A stretch of DNA of 64,000 nucleotides, taken from NCBI GenBank assembly GCA_963969395.1, contig OZ017803.1:3844001-3908000 (forward strand), read 5' to 3'. This document shows positions 11,750-25,000 of the stretch, one piece after another; the stretch's first letter is position 1, and every line of letters starts with the position of its first letter. A program made the position numbers and the translations under genes. This DNA is from Pseudoscleropodium purum. Its lineage: Eukaryota; Streptophyta; Bryopsida; Hypnales; Brachytheciaceae. The notes below the pieces were generated by a model. That model did no database searches and was not told where the DNA came from. It worked only from the letters and a program-made list of their open reading frames with translations.

Positions 11750-13861
11750 ATCAAGTAGTAATCAAATCCAGACCATTGCTAGCTCAACTTCAACTGCTGC
11801 GACCCCCCAACCCCCACTAACTTAATCAAGAATTTAACTAAGAAAAATTCAGATTGATTTGATTTTGTTTCAGTAATATTATAGTCTGTTATGGAGATGT
11901 GGCTGTTACTTAAGTAAGGTCGAGTTTGACAACGGCATCTGTAGACTGCCACGTGATTCGATGCGGAGCCTCTGCAACGGGATTGCGTTGGTTACGGTGG
12001 ATTGAGTAAAGCCTGGTCCGGTAGATTCTTAGGTACAAACAGGAGATTGACTTGCATTCAGGGTTTACTTATTAAATCGAAGGTATATTTGCAGGTGTGA
12101 GTATTCAGATATTAGTGATCAACAGGAAGCATAGATGAATCAGCAATTTCAAGTCTGACAATTTCTAACAAGTGTTGTTTTATTAGATTAAGCAGGGATT
12201 AAGTGAACGTCCCTTTATAGAAGCCTAACTGTTTTAGAGCCATACTAGATGTAGGCAGTCGGACATGGTATTCAGTGTCTAGTGCTGATCGATCTTCAGA
12301 GTTCTATGACTTGATAGGCTGTATTCTTTGGTACACAGTTCCGGTCTAAGGAACTGTAAGACCTGCTTCTGCATTTTGCCCCTTTTTATTTGTATTATAG
12401 ACACAAGTTTGTGGCTATTGGCTATTGCTCGAAATATTCAACAACTGCAATGTCTTTGCAACAAAGGTTATTCCGTGTACTCCTTTGCAGTCGCCTATTT
12501 TCATGCCTGGAGTGAAGTGCCATTGGAGTTCAGGTTCCCTGTAGTGCTTGTGATGCTCTGCTGTCCGTTTCTACTTCTGTAATTCTAAGCATTCTGCTAT
12601 TTTTTAGAGATTTTAGAATCTGAGGGTTTGCTTTCTGACTTTGAAGTTTGGACGTTTATTGCAAACCTACGTCCATCCCGGTCACATTCCCTTATTTGAG
12701 GTGGATTATGATCACTGATCTTCGTCATTGTTTAGAGTGACGTGCACTACTGTCGAGTGACCAAGTGACTGTCGGCAAGACCTAAATACGAAAATGCATG
12801 CTGGTCAACTAACTGTAAGTATACAGAATGTTTCATTAACAAGTTAGCGCACAATTATTCCATCGCAGTTCATCACCTTCAAATTAGAGGGAGGTCATCA
12901 TTACTTATCTGGAATGGAAGGTTGCATCTTCATATCCAGAAGCCGCTTAACAATAATAATAATTATTATTGTTATCACTCGAGTAACGTCAATTTCGTTA
13001 AATTGGCGGAATTTCACGACTTTGGCGCGGTTCAGGCACCGCGGCATGAAACCAAAATCCATAACTTTCCCAGTTTTTGGCCTGAAATCAGATATTTGTG
13101 AAGATATGTGTCACAACTTTTACCTTATGATTTATGGCAAATTTGACGAAAGTGACCTTAATATGGTCTAGAATTGGGTTACATGCAAGGCTTGTTAATA
13201 GCAGATTATGCAAGGAAAGACCCTGAATCTCAGCTAGTCTTGCGTAATTAATTATTGAGAACCAGAGCCAGCCAGCCGGGTAGCCTCTAGCTTCATTGAG
13301 TGCTTTTTACTTCCTTTTTTTTGGAGAATGTCTCTCAATTGGGAAAAAAAAAATGGTAACCAGTTGCACGCCGATAGTGCAGATTGTATCCAACGTTGCT
13401 GACTCGAACACGACTCCGCACGTATCATGTTTCCATTCTTTGCTCTAAACCCACTGACGAGCTATCACTGACCCCCAAAATCCCTTCAAGAATACGTTCA
13501 AAGTCAAGTATCCACCTACACAAGCAGTTGAACTAGTAATTGCAAGGGTTTGGGATATAAAAAGACTCTTCCATGAACTGCCGTTGGATTAGTAATTTCG
13601 TCAACTTCCTCTATCCAACCCTCACAATTAAAGTCCCGTACAATCCTTTCCAGAAGTCCACCGCCATCTAGAATCCCTCCCACTTTCACTGTACATGGAG
13701 CGCGCATCACGTTTTGGGAATTTGGGTGACACACGAGCAAATCGATTCCATTCTCCAATGAAACCCCATGCGGCCATTCAGAAGCACCCAATAGAGTCAC
13801 GCAGACACAAAGATTAGACCTGCAGCAAGCTGGGCCTCGAGCTCCATGAACCTCTGTATGG
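11750..13861. other. Intergenic region 3' of the LBD gene
   Basis: This probably starts with the LBD 3' UTR. No further exon was recognised. At 12,948-12,974 lies a near-perfect palindrome with 13-base arms (TAACAATAATAAT and its complement) around one base. Open frames at 12,328-12,582 and 12,914-13,171 show no domain. Confidence 0.5.
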
Positions 13862-14545
13862 GCGCCAATTTTATGACACTCAAAAAATAGGAAACGTATA
13901 GATTTCCGTTTCCACCAAAAACGCCAAATCTCATGACCTGACGTTATTGCCATTCTAGATTCATGGACAATCTAGAGGACGAGTCTGTACCTGCGCGGGA
14001 AACTTAAGTGAAAGTTCCTTGTTAAATGTTAATCTTGAACCTCAAAGCCTAAGAAATGTATAGATTTCAGATTCCGCGTACAAGTGCCAAATCTCATGAC
14101 CCTGATGACCTGACGACCTAACAATATGATCATTCTAGATTCGTACGTAGTGAATTCAGGAGCACGGACTCTGAACCCGCCCGAGAGATTCGACTGGACC
14201 CCAAGTTACACCTAAACCCTGAACCTCAAAATCTAGGATCAGTATAGATTTCATTTTCCATCAACATTGACGTGACGTTTCATGACGTTACATTGCCATT
14301 CTCGAGTAGTAACTGAATCCAGATTGCGGACTCTGTACCCGCCCGGGAGACTCGACTGAACCCCAAGTCCCACGCGCGTGAATCCTGAACCTCAAAATCT
14401 AGGACAGTTATAGATTTTTCTTTTTCCATCAAAAATTGCCAATCATCATGACCTGACGTTACATTGCCATTCTCGATTAGTACCTGAACCCAGATTGCGG
14501 ATTCTGTACCCGCGCGGGAGACTCGACTGAACCCGAACTCTCCAA
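13862..14545. repeat. Tandem array, four units of about 170 bp
   Basis: Four degenerate units are recognised by the anchor TATAGATTT at 13,897, 14,059, 14,243 and 14,409 (spacing 162, 184, 166). Each unit then carries a TCATGAC...TGACG stretch, CATTCT(C/A)GA, a GACTCTGTACCCGC-type segment and GAGACTCGACTGAACCC. The open frames on the minus strand here (13,516-13,953 and 14,280-14,762) run through the repeats and are not considered genes. No known element was recognised. Confidence 0.85.
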
Positions 14546-15049
14546 GCAAGTCCCATGTCAACAATGAATTGATAAGGTGGCATGCTACGTCGGAAAGCAC
14601 GCACTCCAGGTCCAGCATGGACAGCGCGCTGCGCAAGCGCGTGACGTACAAGTTTCTAACGCGCTTTGAGCAAGTCCCGGGGCGCGCGATGCCCGCTGTG
14701 GCTGCAGACGAGCTTGCTAGCTGGCTGGCGTTCATGAATCTTCTTTCCCAATTGCCTGCCACTCACTCATCGGCGGGGAACGGAAGAGAACTGATCGGAA
14801 GGGCCGGCGTTTATGTGCACATGACGACGGAGGGGAATTTGCCCCGTTTCGCGGGGGCGCACAACAGGACAGGACAGGCAGGAACAATAATAAGTTTGGG
14901 GAGGGACTTGGTGAGACCGTGAGAGATCGTGGGGCACCTGGCTTTGCTTTGGGTCCAGTGCCCGCAGTTTTAGTGCACCTGAGGGTACGACCCGAACACC
15001 GCCGCTGCTGATGCTGCAGGACGACTGATCGACTGGAGCGGAAGGATTA
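14546..15049. other. GC-rich single-copy stretch, no gene recognised
   Basis: This is locally GC-rich DNA with a 117-codon open frame on the plus strand (14,569-14,922) and a partly overlapping 150-codon frame on the minus strand (14,767-15,219). Neither has a recognisable domain, signal peptide or membrane segment. It could be an exon or leader of an unrecognised or non-coding transcript, but nothing in the sequence supports that. Confidence 0.3.
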
Positions 15050-15375
15050 GCAAGCTCCATGTCATCCGTCAATCGCAAGCTAGGCTTATTTTTTTTCTGT
15101 GAATGGGGCTGGTTTCTACTAGGCAAAGAAGAGAAAAAGAGAATATTGGTTAACCCGGATACGAAGTTTGAATCCATGTCATCCATCAATCGCAAGCTAG
15201 GCTGGTTTTTGCGAAGCAAAGAAGAATGAAAGAGAGTATAGGCTAACCGGATACGAACTCAGAATCCATGTCATCCATTGATCGCAAGCTAGACTGATTT
15301 TAACCTTTGGAGGTGACTGGTTTCAATCAGCTAGGCAAAGAAGAAAAAACAGAGAATATTGTCTAACCGGGAAGG
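15050..15375. repeat. Tandem array, three units of about 100 bp
   Basis: Three units start with CCATGTCATCC followed by AATCGCAAGCTAG or a close variant, at about 15,057, 15,174 and 15,267. Each continues into GCAAAGAAGA, an AGAGAATATTG/AGAGAGTATAG stretch and CTAACCGG. Units differ by substitutions and a variable insert. Confidence 0.85.
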
Positions 15376-18300
15376 GTTAGTAGCATTGGCAAGCTCAGCT
15401 AGGCCACCATATTCATGGTCTGTACGTCGATCTGGGATGAGTGTACTTACTATGCCCTTTCGAATTCTGGTGCCATGCATATGGTGAGCCCGGGGAACGT
15501 GATCATTACTGAATCATTTGCTTGCGCTTGCTAAGTTAGTCAACCCGTGTATGAATCAATTCTGAAGACCGCCGGTCGATCGAGAGTTGATTTCACGGTT
15601 CTAGTATGTAGTTGTCAAGTTACTTTCTGGCTGGTCGAGCTTCTTGTACGGAAAAAAAAAATGAAAAAATGAAAAAATAGTATAGCATGGGGTAGTGAAG
15701 TGTGTGTTTCAATATCGAAAACCCTGATTGAATGAACCGTCCTAGCTTTGTGGTTGTATGAACTCGTATTTGTCTAGTTACTTCTTGGTCGATCTTATTA
15801 CTCAGACATATTTTAGCATAGTTTCCGGGTATTGAAGTGTGTATCGCAATGCATAAGTTAAATGGATTGATGAGAGCTTAATCAGGAGCTCAATCAGGAG
15901 CTGGGAAATTGACGTGAAACTTCGACAGTGGATCGCTTATCGAAAGTTCAATGCACTGTAGTGGCGCGGCTTTTGTCGGAAGACGGAAATTGCATGTTCT
16001 AAAACCCTGAATTAATTTCTCTGGTTGCATAAATTTGGTGGTACAAAGTCATGTTGTGACGACGTTTTGCATCAAACCCTAGGATCAAAATATTCCTGAC
16101 CTTCTGATTACTTTTGAGCTGCTCTCTTTTGCAGTCGAATTGTCGAGTTCTAAATAGAGGAACACCCTGATCCACACGGTAACATTCGCTGAAATTGCAT
16201 ATTTCAGAGACTGCGCCAATAGATAACCTGGACTATAAATCGCCAAGAGCACCTAAACTAGGACTGGTGTACATATAAGATTTCATTTGGGCGACTGACA
16301 TTGCACCTAATTCACCGGAATCTGCCATTCCAACGAATATGAGTTTCCATTCTAAAATCTCAGCCTCCCAGCAATGAGTCTTCTGTTGCCTCATACAGTA
16401 GTACAGTCTAACTTATTTTATGGTTGTCCAGATCCAACTACAACAGATCGAACTTCGAATGATTTTCTTCGGTTGTAGGCCGTTTAACATCGACCCTCGT
16501 ATTCGGCCAACGTGGAACTTCAATTTATTTGGTTTCCTTCGCCAGAGAGTTCTCTGTATTTGCACGTGTACATTATTCTAACTTGCACACAGGCCGGCAA
16601 CACTACAATTGGGTAGGAGAAACACTTCAGTTTTTTGCTTTAACTTCACCCTCGAATTAACTTTGTCAAATTTGCATGCAGCTCGGCGAAGACTGTCTGC
16701 CCGCCTCCAACTGAGCTAGACCGAAGGAGTACTCCGGTCGAAGATGCGTGTCTTCAAATTCCAGGTCCAGCCTGCTTCTGCTCAACTTGTTTCTAGCACA
16801 AAATTTATAGCCCTGTTCTTAATATACTTATTACAATTGTGGCCATGTTTGTTAAAGTGGCGTGATTCAAACTGCCGAAATTGTGACCTTTGAGTGCGCA
16901 GCGCTCTAAAAACTAGGAATGCTACAGATCTGAGGTTCCAGAGTTGTGTATGGAATACAGCCAATTTCTTGGAGTTTCATTTTAATGAGTACTGGCAATG
17001 ATCGGAATTGATTTTGGACACTTTTGACAGATAAACAACTGTTGAAAGAGAACTTTCTAAAGTTCAGAATCGCTTGATTGCTTTTGTAAATTGAAGACCG
17101 AGTGTGCTGTTTGCATTATTATGGTAACTGCGTCTAAAAGTGTTTGAATGAGCAATTAAGTATCGATCTTGAGCATGCTTAGCTTGTACATAGTTTGTTT
17201 TATTTTTTCAAACAAACTATGTACAAAATAAACCCTTTGTGGAGATATATGTCAAAACAATTTTTGGTGCATAGAATACTGCCAATTTCATGAATTTGAC
17301 TTTGGATTCTATTTTAGACATTGTATATATAATCTACTCATTTTTAAAGTGTTGAGTCTAGGTATACCTGAAATTGAACCTAACATCTAATTTTAAATGT
17401 TGGTATTTAATTTAGGTTAGAATTTGTTGGGGCTGATTTTGCAACTAGGTTGCAATGAGGTGTAGTTTACGGGTGTAGTTACCTGAAGAGGTTGTCTAAT
17501 GCGGTTCATCTACTATATTTGTAGATTGAATGCAAGGATTTAGAAAAATCCTAGCAACATCTTAAGTCTTCAATTGAACAAGATAGAGTGCTTGCTTTGC
17601 TAGACATATGTAGATTGAGTTTAGGAAATAATTATCTCACATATGATATAGAGGATACTATAACAAAACTTGGTAAACAAAAACCACACCCAATTTTGGA
17701 TACAATTTCTTTTTACCAAATTTTATTATTGTGAGAACAAAATAATCATCAATTTTGTTTAGAGTGGTGTGACATTTAAATGCAAAAAGCCCTCAAATCT
17801 GCATGTGGTATAGATTTAAAATACCAATCTAATTGGTAGTATTCCACACTCTGAAAATTGTGACGTATGTCTTCACAGAGGGTCTAAATTCCAAGCAACA
17901 AACTATATTATTTTAATAGATTTTGGGTTTAGGCAACATGTCTTGATCCGCACCAAAGCATTGGAACGTCCCCAATTTAGTGAAATTGACCTTTTGAGTT
18001 TCAAAAGTGCCCAAAGTCATGTGTTGCCGCCACTTCAACAAAATTGACATTTCAGATACAAGAAAGAACGTCTTACTTCTCAGCTAGGACCCTGCCAAAT
18101 TGGTTGCAGAGGCTCTTGTTTTGTGTGCCGAAGAGGCCCTTGAATCCCAAAGAAACTAATTTACATCAGTGAACTGAAATCCTTTCTTCTGTCGTTACTG
18201 AGAATTTCTTCGTTTTCTAGCTCAATGGTTTTCTCCTGTATGTAGCAACCATGCACTGACAACTACTTCTGTAGAAGATGTTCTTAATGCTACAAACAGT

Positions 18301-19038
18301 AGAACTTGAAGGAAGTGTTACGTTAGATGAAACGATAGTAATCCTTCGGTAGATATACATAAACGTCATGAATTGAAACCAAGTTACATATTCCTCAGTC
18401 GATCATGAGTCTCTGAATTGAATCCAGCAATAGTTTATTATTACACTTCAATCAGAGCTTCTAATTCGATCTCCAAATTACAAGTGAGTTGCCAGACAAT
18501 CATTTATTGCCTTGTGGCACTGAATAATCAATACTAGCGGGTTTCACTTCCCTAGGTCCATGAAACTTAGATAGTTGTAACTATTCCCAATAAACACGTA
18601 CTTCAGTCACGCCACCCTCGATCTAATTCACCTAATGCATGCACCTCTTCTTCTTCCTCCTCTTACTCAAGGATTAATTAAACAATCTCTCAACCTCAGG
18701 GTTATTACGCATCTAACACTAACAATAACTGATGTCTCCGACGATGACCAGGATGATAATCGAGAACTAAGAGACTCAAGAACGTAATGCGGCCAAGTCA
18801 TTCGATCTAGCTACTCGATCAAAAACATCCACCTCTGTGCTTAATTTTCAGTTTCAGATCGACAAAAGGCTTAGAATGAGCAGACTTAAACTAAGCCCAA
18901 GCTCTAAGCCCTAGCTAAGCACTAAACCCTAAGCCCTACATCTTCTTCTTATGACACGCCATTGATCGACACGATGTTCTTCACAAACGCCGAACTTACT
19001 CATACAAACCTGCGCTTCGGGCAAGAAATAGATGCTGG
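15376..19038. other. Intergenic region between the array and the GPAT 3' end
   Basis: No exon was recognised in about 3.6 kb; the last few hundred bases probably include the GPAT 3' UTR (minus strand). It contains a perfect hairpin at 17,184-17,226. At 18,895-18,941 it has several CTAAGCCC/CTAAACCC motifs resembling degenerate plant telomere repeats. Confidence 0.5.
17184..17226. repeat. Perfect 17-bp inverted repeat with 9-nt loop
   Basis: The arm TTGTACATAGTTTGTTT (17,184-17,200) is repeated as its exact reverse complement at 17,210-17,226. It could be a small transposon remnant or an RNA hairpin. It lies between the two genes, more than 1.8 kb from the GPAT stop codon. Confidence 0.95.
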
Positions 19039-22000
19039 TCACCTCTTCTTGTCCTTGACAGGCACAAGGCCATCGTTCCCGACAAGCAAGCGGTACTTAT
19101 CCTTCCTGGTAAAATCGGTGCACTCGTATCCGAGGGCCCGCGCTAGCAAGCGCTGGATGCAATTCGCCACTTCAAACGAAGATTTCCCACTGGCGCACGT
19201 CAACTCCTTGGGAAGCTCATTCAGAAAGTGCACCTCGTACACTGGTCTCGGATTCATGTACGCGAAGAAGGGATCCATGACTTTGTTCCCTCGCGCTGTC
19301 GTCCCATGAAACATCGTCATCTTCGTGGACACCGCCACCGGAACGATCCTGTCACTGAGCTCGGCAAACAGTGCCGAGAATCGCAGCAGAAAGGGCTCCC
19401 TGGAAGCATACAGTAATAATATAGTTACAAACAACAACATATATTGTAATTTAAAAAAGTTTGAATAACTGAGGTATTGAAAGCAGTAACTCTTAATGGA
19501 TCAAAGACATATAACTTGGGTCTCATGTTTTGATTTGCCCATTTGAGAGAGACGAATCCGACATCAGTTTACAACGTGCATAATTTATGGCCTACTTGGA
19601 GATTTTATCTATTTTTTGTACCAGCATAGACACCGCTCCACTGATTCTGCATAATCTGGTGCTATAATCTGCATTCATACTACGTTTTTCACAGTATTGC
19701 CTATCAATTTCAAAGCATGAATCCTTGGGACTAATACTATTGAAACCCTAAGGCACCATATTTTGGTGCTGACCGATCTTTCAAGTTAAATAAATTCTAA
19801 TCAAATTATTTCCTTTTGTAGTTTGTTTTAAGTCAAAATACCATTGAAAGTGCACTTTAAGCATCAAAGAACCGATTTTAGAAAAAACTGTTAATGATTT
19901 TTCTGTCGAAGATTTTATGCAAGGGTGTCCATTGCAAATCTTGACTTATTAGTGTTGGAGACTCTTGGAGAAGAGCCTAAAATACAATGGATGTTGGGGG
20001 CAAAATCACATTGGAAATTCATTTAAAAGAATTGTGGAGTAGATTTTGAGAAGCCATAAATCAATTATTGCTATGCATGTTATGTCCTTTAACCTCTTAT
20101 TTTTTTATGACCTCAGTTTTAGATTTGACAATAGAAAGAAGATTGAAAGACTTAATTCACTTTCACAGTTTCAACACCTTCCTCATCAAACATTATAATC
20201 TTTTAGTCCATAAGTGATTTTGTTCTTGATCAAACATTATAATCTTTCAATCCATAAGTGATATTATTCTATTTTCGTAAGTGATCCATAACATCTCTAG
20301 TTTGAATTTGTATAGTTCCAATTTTTTTTAAATTGATAAGAGTTATCAAAACTTGAATTTCTGATCATAACAACTGAAAACTTTCATTGTTCACGATAAT
20401 TGAGTGCAACGTATGAAGTGAGAATACTTTATAAAGCACTAGGTTAACAACAACTTTTAGTTGATAGACGTTTGTTTATGTTTGTGTTTCTTAGAACAAG
20501 TCTGTGAATTTCGTTTTAAATCTGTGAACACTACATTTCAGGCATCAGCTACATCAATTTGGGGTTTAGAGTTTTTAGAGTTTAGGGTTTCAGATTCCAG
20601 GAATCGAAAGTCTTGAATGCAAGCTTGCCCATGTATTGTGGCCCAGTGTAACACAACTATATTTGGTGACAGTGGTACTGTAGAAGACCCTTGCCTTCCC
20701 GTTGAAGAATGTTGTAGACGTTGGGTTTTATGTTTGCGTGTTTTCCAAACAGTCTGTGACTTTCGTTTGAAATCTGTGAATCCTACGACGTTTAGGTTTG
20801 AGACGTTTGCTTTCGGAGTTTCCGAGTTTCGGGTTTCGGGCCGCTCAGGTGCCTGCACACACGTACCTGCAAGTGGTGCCTTCGGGACACAACGTGAGCT
20901 CCCCCTTCTCCAGCACTTTCCTCATATTGTCCGAGTCTTTCTCCCGATCCCTACACAACCCAATCGTCTTGACAGGCGACAGCGTCTCATACACCTTCGA
21001 GATCGAGTACGTGACTGCAGGAACGGGTCTTCCGAGGGCGATGGAGATGATCACGGGGTCCAGCAACGTGCGGTGGTTGCACACGTACAGCACCCCAGGC
21101 TCCTCCGGCTGCGGTCTGAACGGAACGCGCCCTGTGACGCGGAGCTTGATGCCCGTGAGCATGTAGAACAAGGGCAGGAAGCGCACGGGTAGAAGAAAGC
21201 CGCAGGTGACGCGCACCAGGGCGAGCAGGAAGCCGAAGGGGATCCACAGGAGCACCACGAAGGCGGTCCCCGGGCTGGGGCGTTGCACCAGGCGGCCGTC
21301 GTGGAAGATGAGCTGCTTGGGGAGGTCTCGTTTCTTCATGGGGGGGACTTTCAACCTGGGCACCACGTAACCCTCCTGCAAGCAAGCATCCCAAAAGAAA
21401 GTAAGGGAAACGGATCGGGTCTAATTTGGGGGTGTTTGAATTCAAGACTTGTGTGTCCTAAACCCTGAACCCTTAGTCTTGAAACACAGAGCACATGTCT
21501 TGAATAAACATTTGGAATTTTTGAGTTCAAGAATGGTGCTCTATGTCCTAAACCCTAAACCCTAAAAAACCTCCTGCAAAAACCTTGTGCAAGCAAACAT
21601 CCCAAAGAAAGTGAGGACAAATGGAATGGTTTTACTTTGGGGTGTTTGAGGTCAAGACTTCTGTTCTCTGTGATTTGGGACTGGCAATTTGAAATCTCTA
21701 CAAGGGGCCAAGAACTTCGAAATAAGGTTTCTGGAACTCAGAATTCCTCGGATTTGGACACATAGTAGAGAATCGCGTGACTGGAATCATGAACTTTAAC
21801 AATGTTTTGGAATTTCGGGACTTGAGAATAGAGGTCATCTGATCTATCGTCACATGCAGATTTTCAGGATATGTTTGTGTGCATCCCAAATTTGGATGGG
21901 GTTCACGGAGGAGAGAGTTGATGAGAATCACAGTTGCGTGTGCCCCCATTTCTCTTCTTCCATGGGGAATTGTGGGTTTCTTAGAATTCTCCAGTTAGTG

Positions 22001-25000
22001 CTCTCATAGAAAGAGGCTTGACATTACATTAAAGAGTAGGGATGGAAATACTAAAAATGAGCTTCAGGCTAATATGAAGCAAATGAATCCAAGTTATCCC
22101 TTGGGACGAAAACCGATTATGAATCAGCTGTATCCACGAAGGAAACTGTGAACTAGCATGTTGGTGAATCATAACCCTAATTTTAAAATCTGAGGCTAAA
22201 ACTCAATCCAGGGAGCATTAGAGACGAAGAAAAATGGAAGATGAAGATGTGTGCAAGGCGAATACACTAGAGCTCGCCTCAAACCATTTCAGTTTTTCTG
22301 GCACGGGAATTGGAATGAAGTATAAAGGTCGAAGGATGATGTTTTGAATTTAACAGATTCACTAGATACTACTGTGGCTCTCCCTAATGTTTTAGGTCTA
22401 CGCTCAGATATTGTAACGCAAAATGACTAATACACGTCCCCAGTACAGCTGGGAGAAACATTGGTCTTTTGTTTCTGTTATGAAAGTGGTCAAATTGGCA
22501 GTTTTGACGAAGCTCCTACCGCTGAGATGGTTGGGAAACAAGGATTGAAATGTAGAAGTCTACCCATCTAGGGGTGACACCATATCAATTCTATTGTAGC
22601 AAAAGAAAATTGCTCCAATAGAGGTACATGGCTTGGATTTCTACACCCCATTCTCGATTCCCTCCAGAAAAACAAACTAATTCCCTAGCAGAGCTGATTA
22701 ATTTGAAATGAAAACTCTTAAACCTGGCGGTACAGAAGCGATCCCATGCTGCAGAGTGCTACAATTGCTTAATGTGGGCATTATTTTGCACTAGTATAAC
22801 CACTTAAAAAAAATAGTAACTCAAGCTATTGAAACTAGAATTGGAACCTTATACGAAAATGGCACAGGTTCACAAAAGAAAGATAAGGGCTCGACAAACA
22901 GCAAGTCCAATGAAGTAGAAAATTGAAGCAAGTATAATGGGCGTTCTGAACGCATAATGCCAAGTCCAAGTCTCGAGTCACTCTCTAGTTCGTTATTTTC
23001 CATAACCCTTTCACTTAATCGACTTAAAAGTACATATGTGGACGTTAAAGATTTAATAAGATTACTTCATATTATGCCCAATGAACTTGTTAAGCCCCTC
23101 AACTCTGGATGGTTATGAAATCCATCTCGGCTTTTTAGGAACATATGTGGCACAAGCTCATGTGCTTTGTACAAAGCAAATACAACCTGTAAAACGAATA
23201 TTTTCATTTATTGCTATTTCAATGATGATCTCGCTAGATCGAGTATTGGATGCGGTGAGCTATGGATTGCTCTGCGACTCGGTGAGACGTGCACCCACTA
23301 CAAGCAATAGCGTACCCCACGTAATACTCAATCTAAATCAATGAGGATTGATGATATAATGTACAAGTGACAATCGACAATTGACGAAGAGGGACTGCAT
23401 GTCATAACCACTCCCTTCTTTGTGGTTTCTGTTCAGATTTTTTGTGGTTTCTATTCAACCGGGCTCTAGGTTTTTGAGTAACCCCGACCATTTCCATGGC
23501 CATGTCGACCATGAATATTAGGTGGCAATGGCCTAATATTCCCATCGTATAATTCCTTGATCAAATTCAGAGAATCTCTACCTACATTAGCTATGGAATA
23601 TCGAGATTGAGAGAGATGATTGGCACTGCATGTTCCTTTCGCCATTTCCGTAATCGTGCAGTAAATAAGAAAACCTAAAGTCACTACCAGTCGACACTAG
23701 CTTGGGCAGCTTGAGATTGACAGACGGAGAAAATCGACACTTCATGTCTCTTTCGCCATTCCGTAATCGTGCAGGTTTACGAAATATGAAAAGAAATCTC
23801 TACCGACATTAGCTAACGAAGTAGGAGATTGAGGGAATTGACACTGCATGTTTCTTCGCGATACCGTAATACGAAGAAACTTGCAGAAATCCGAAGAAAA
23901 GAAAACCTATGCCGATCGATACTAGCTATGGCAGCTCGATATTGACAGACACAGAAAATTGACGCTGCATGTTTCTTCCGCGATTCCGAAATAGTGCAGA
24001 AACACGAAGAAAACCTAATCTCGGCCCACACTAGCTATGGCAGCTGGAGATTAAGAGTATCGACACTGCATGTTTCTTTCGCCATTCCGAAATGATGCAG
24101 AAACACGGAGAAAAAATAATCCCTTCCGACACTAGCTATGGAATCTGGAGATCAACTGAGGAAATCGAACTAGCTATGGCAGCTTGATGTTGACAGGCAC
24201 AGAAAATTGACACTGCATGTTTCGTTCACCATTCCGTAATTGTGCAGATCGAACTACGAAGCAAATTAGAATCTCTTCCGACATTAGCAAAGGAATCAAG
24301 AGCGAACCAATAGTAGAAAATGGGCAGCGTAGACTTGAGAAACATGCCCGCAAGGACCCACAGCTAGTCAAGTTGGTCATCTGGAGTCTTCTCGTAGGTC
24401 TTTTCTTTAGTCTACGCGACCCATGTGAACAGACACTGCACATCCACGTCTCCATCGCCATTGACCCCATGCACCCCAAGAACAGGACCCCAATGCACAC
24501 ACACCACACCAATGACGTACCTCACACATCGCCATGAACGCAAAATCCGTTTCCCTGTCCCCTATTCCTACATCCGGCCTCTCCCTCTTTCCCTCCCCTT
24601 CCCTCATCCATCTCTCCAACGCCTCCTCCTTCAACGTCCCGACCAACACCCCGGGCTTCCTCGCAAACCCGGTCGCCCTCCCCCCTTTCGTCACCTCGAT
24701 CTCCGAGCCCAGCACCTCGTCTACTCCGAGAACCTCCTTCAAGAAGGGCTCCACAATCACTCGTGGATTCGCAGTTAGCACTATGCGCTTCCCGAAGGAG
24801 GAGAACACGGGCCAAGTGACGGGATGCAGATCCTCCAGGTAGAACTTGGTGAGGACGGCACGGGAGACGCCTTCGATGTCGTGGAGCTTTAACCCTGCGA
24901 AGGAGAGGAACATCATGAGCTGGATGCCGGAAGACTCTCTGACGAAGTAGTAGAGGAAGCCGATTAAAGGGCTGAAGAGGAGGAGGACCCACGCGCGGAG

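Noticed and set aside
13516..14762. Two minus-strand open frames of 145 and 160 codons
   Set aside because: They lie largely in the four-unit tandem array, contain internally repeated peptide segments because of it, and match no known domain.
14569..14922. 117-codon frame in GC-rich DNA
   Set aside because: No domain, signal, membrane segment or splice context was recognised, so it was not called as a gene.
18895..18941. Interstitial telomere from CTAAGCCC/CTAAACCC motifs
   Set aside because: The motifs are few, irregular and mostly off-consensus.
20617..21192. 191-codon plus-strand frame over GPAT exon 2
   Set aside because: It is antisense to a well-supported exon and has no recognisable domain.
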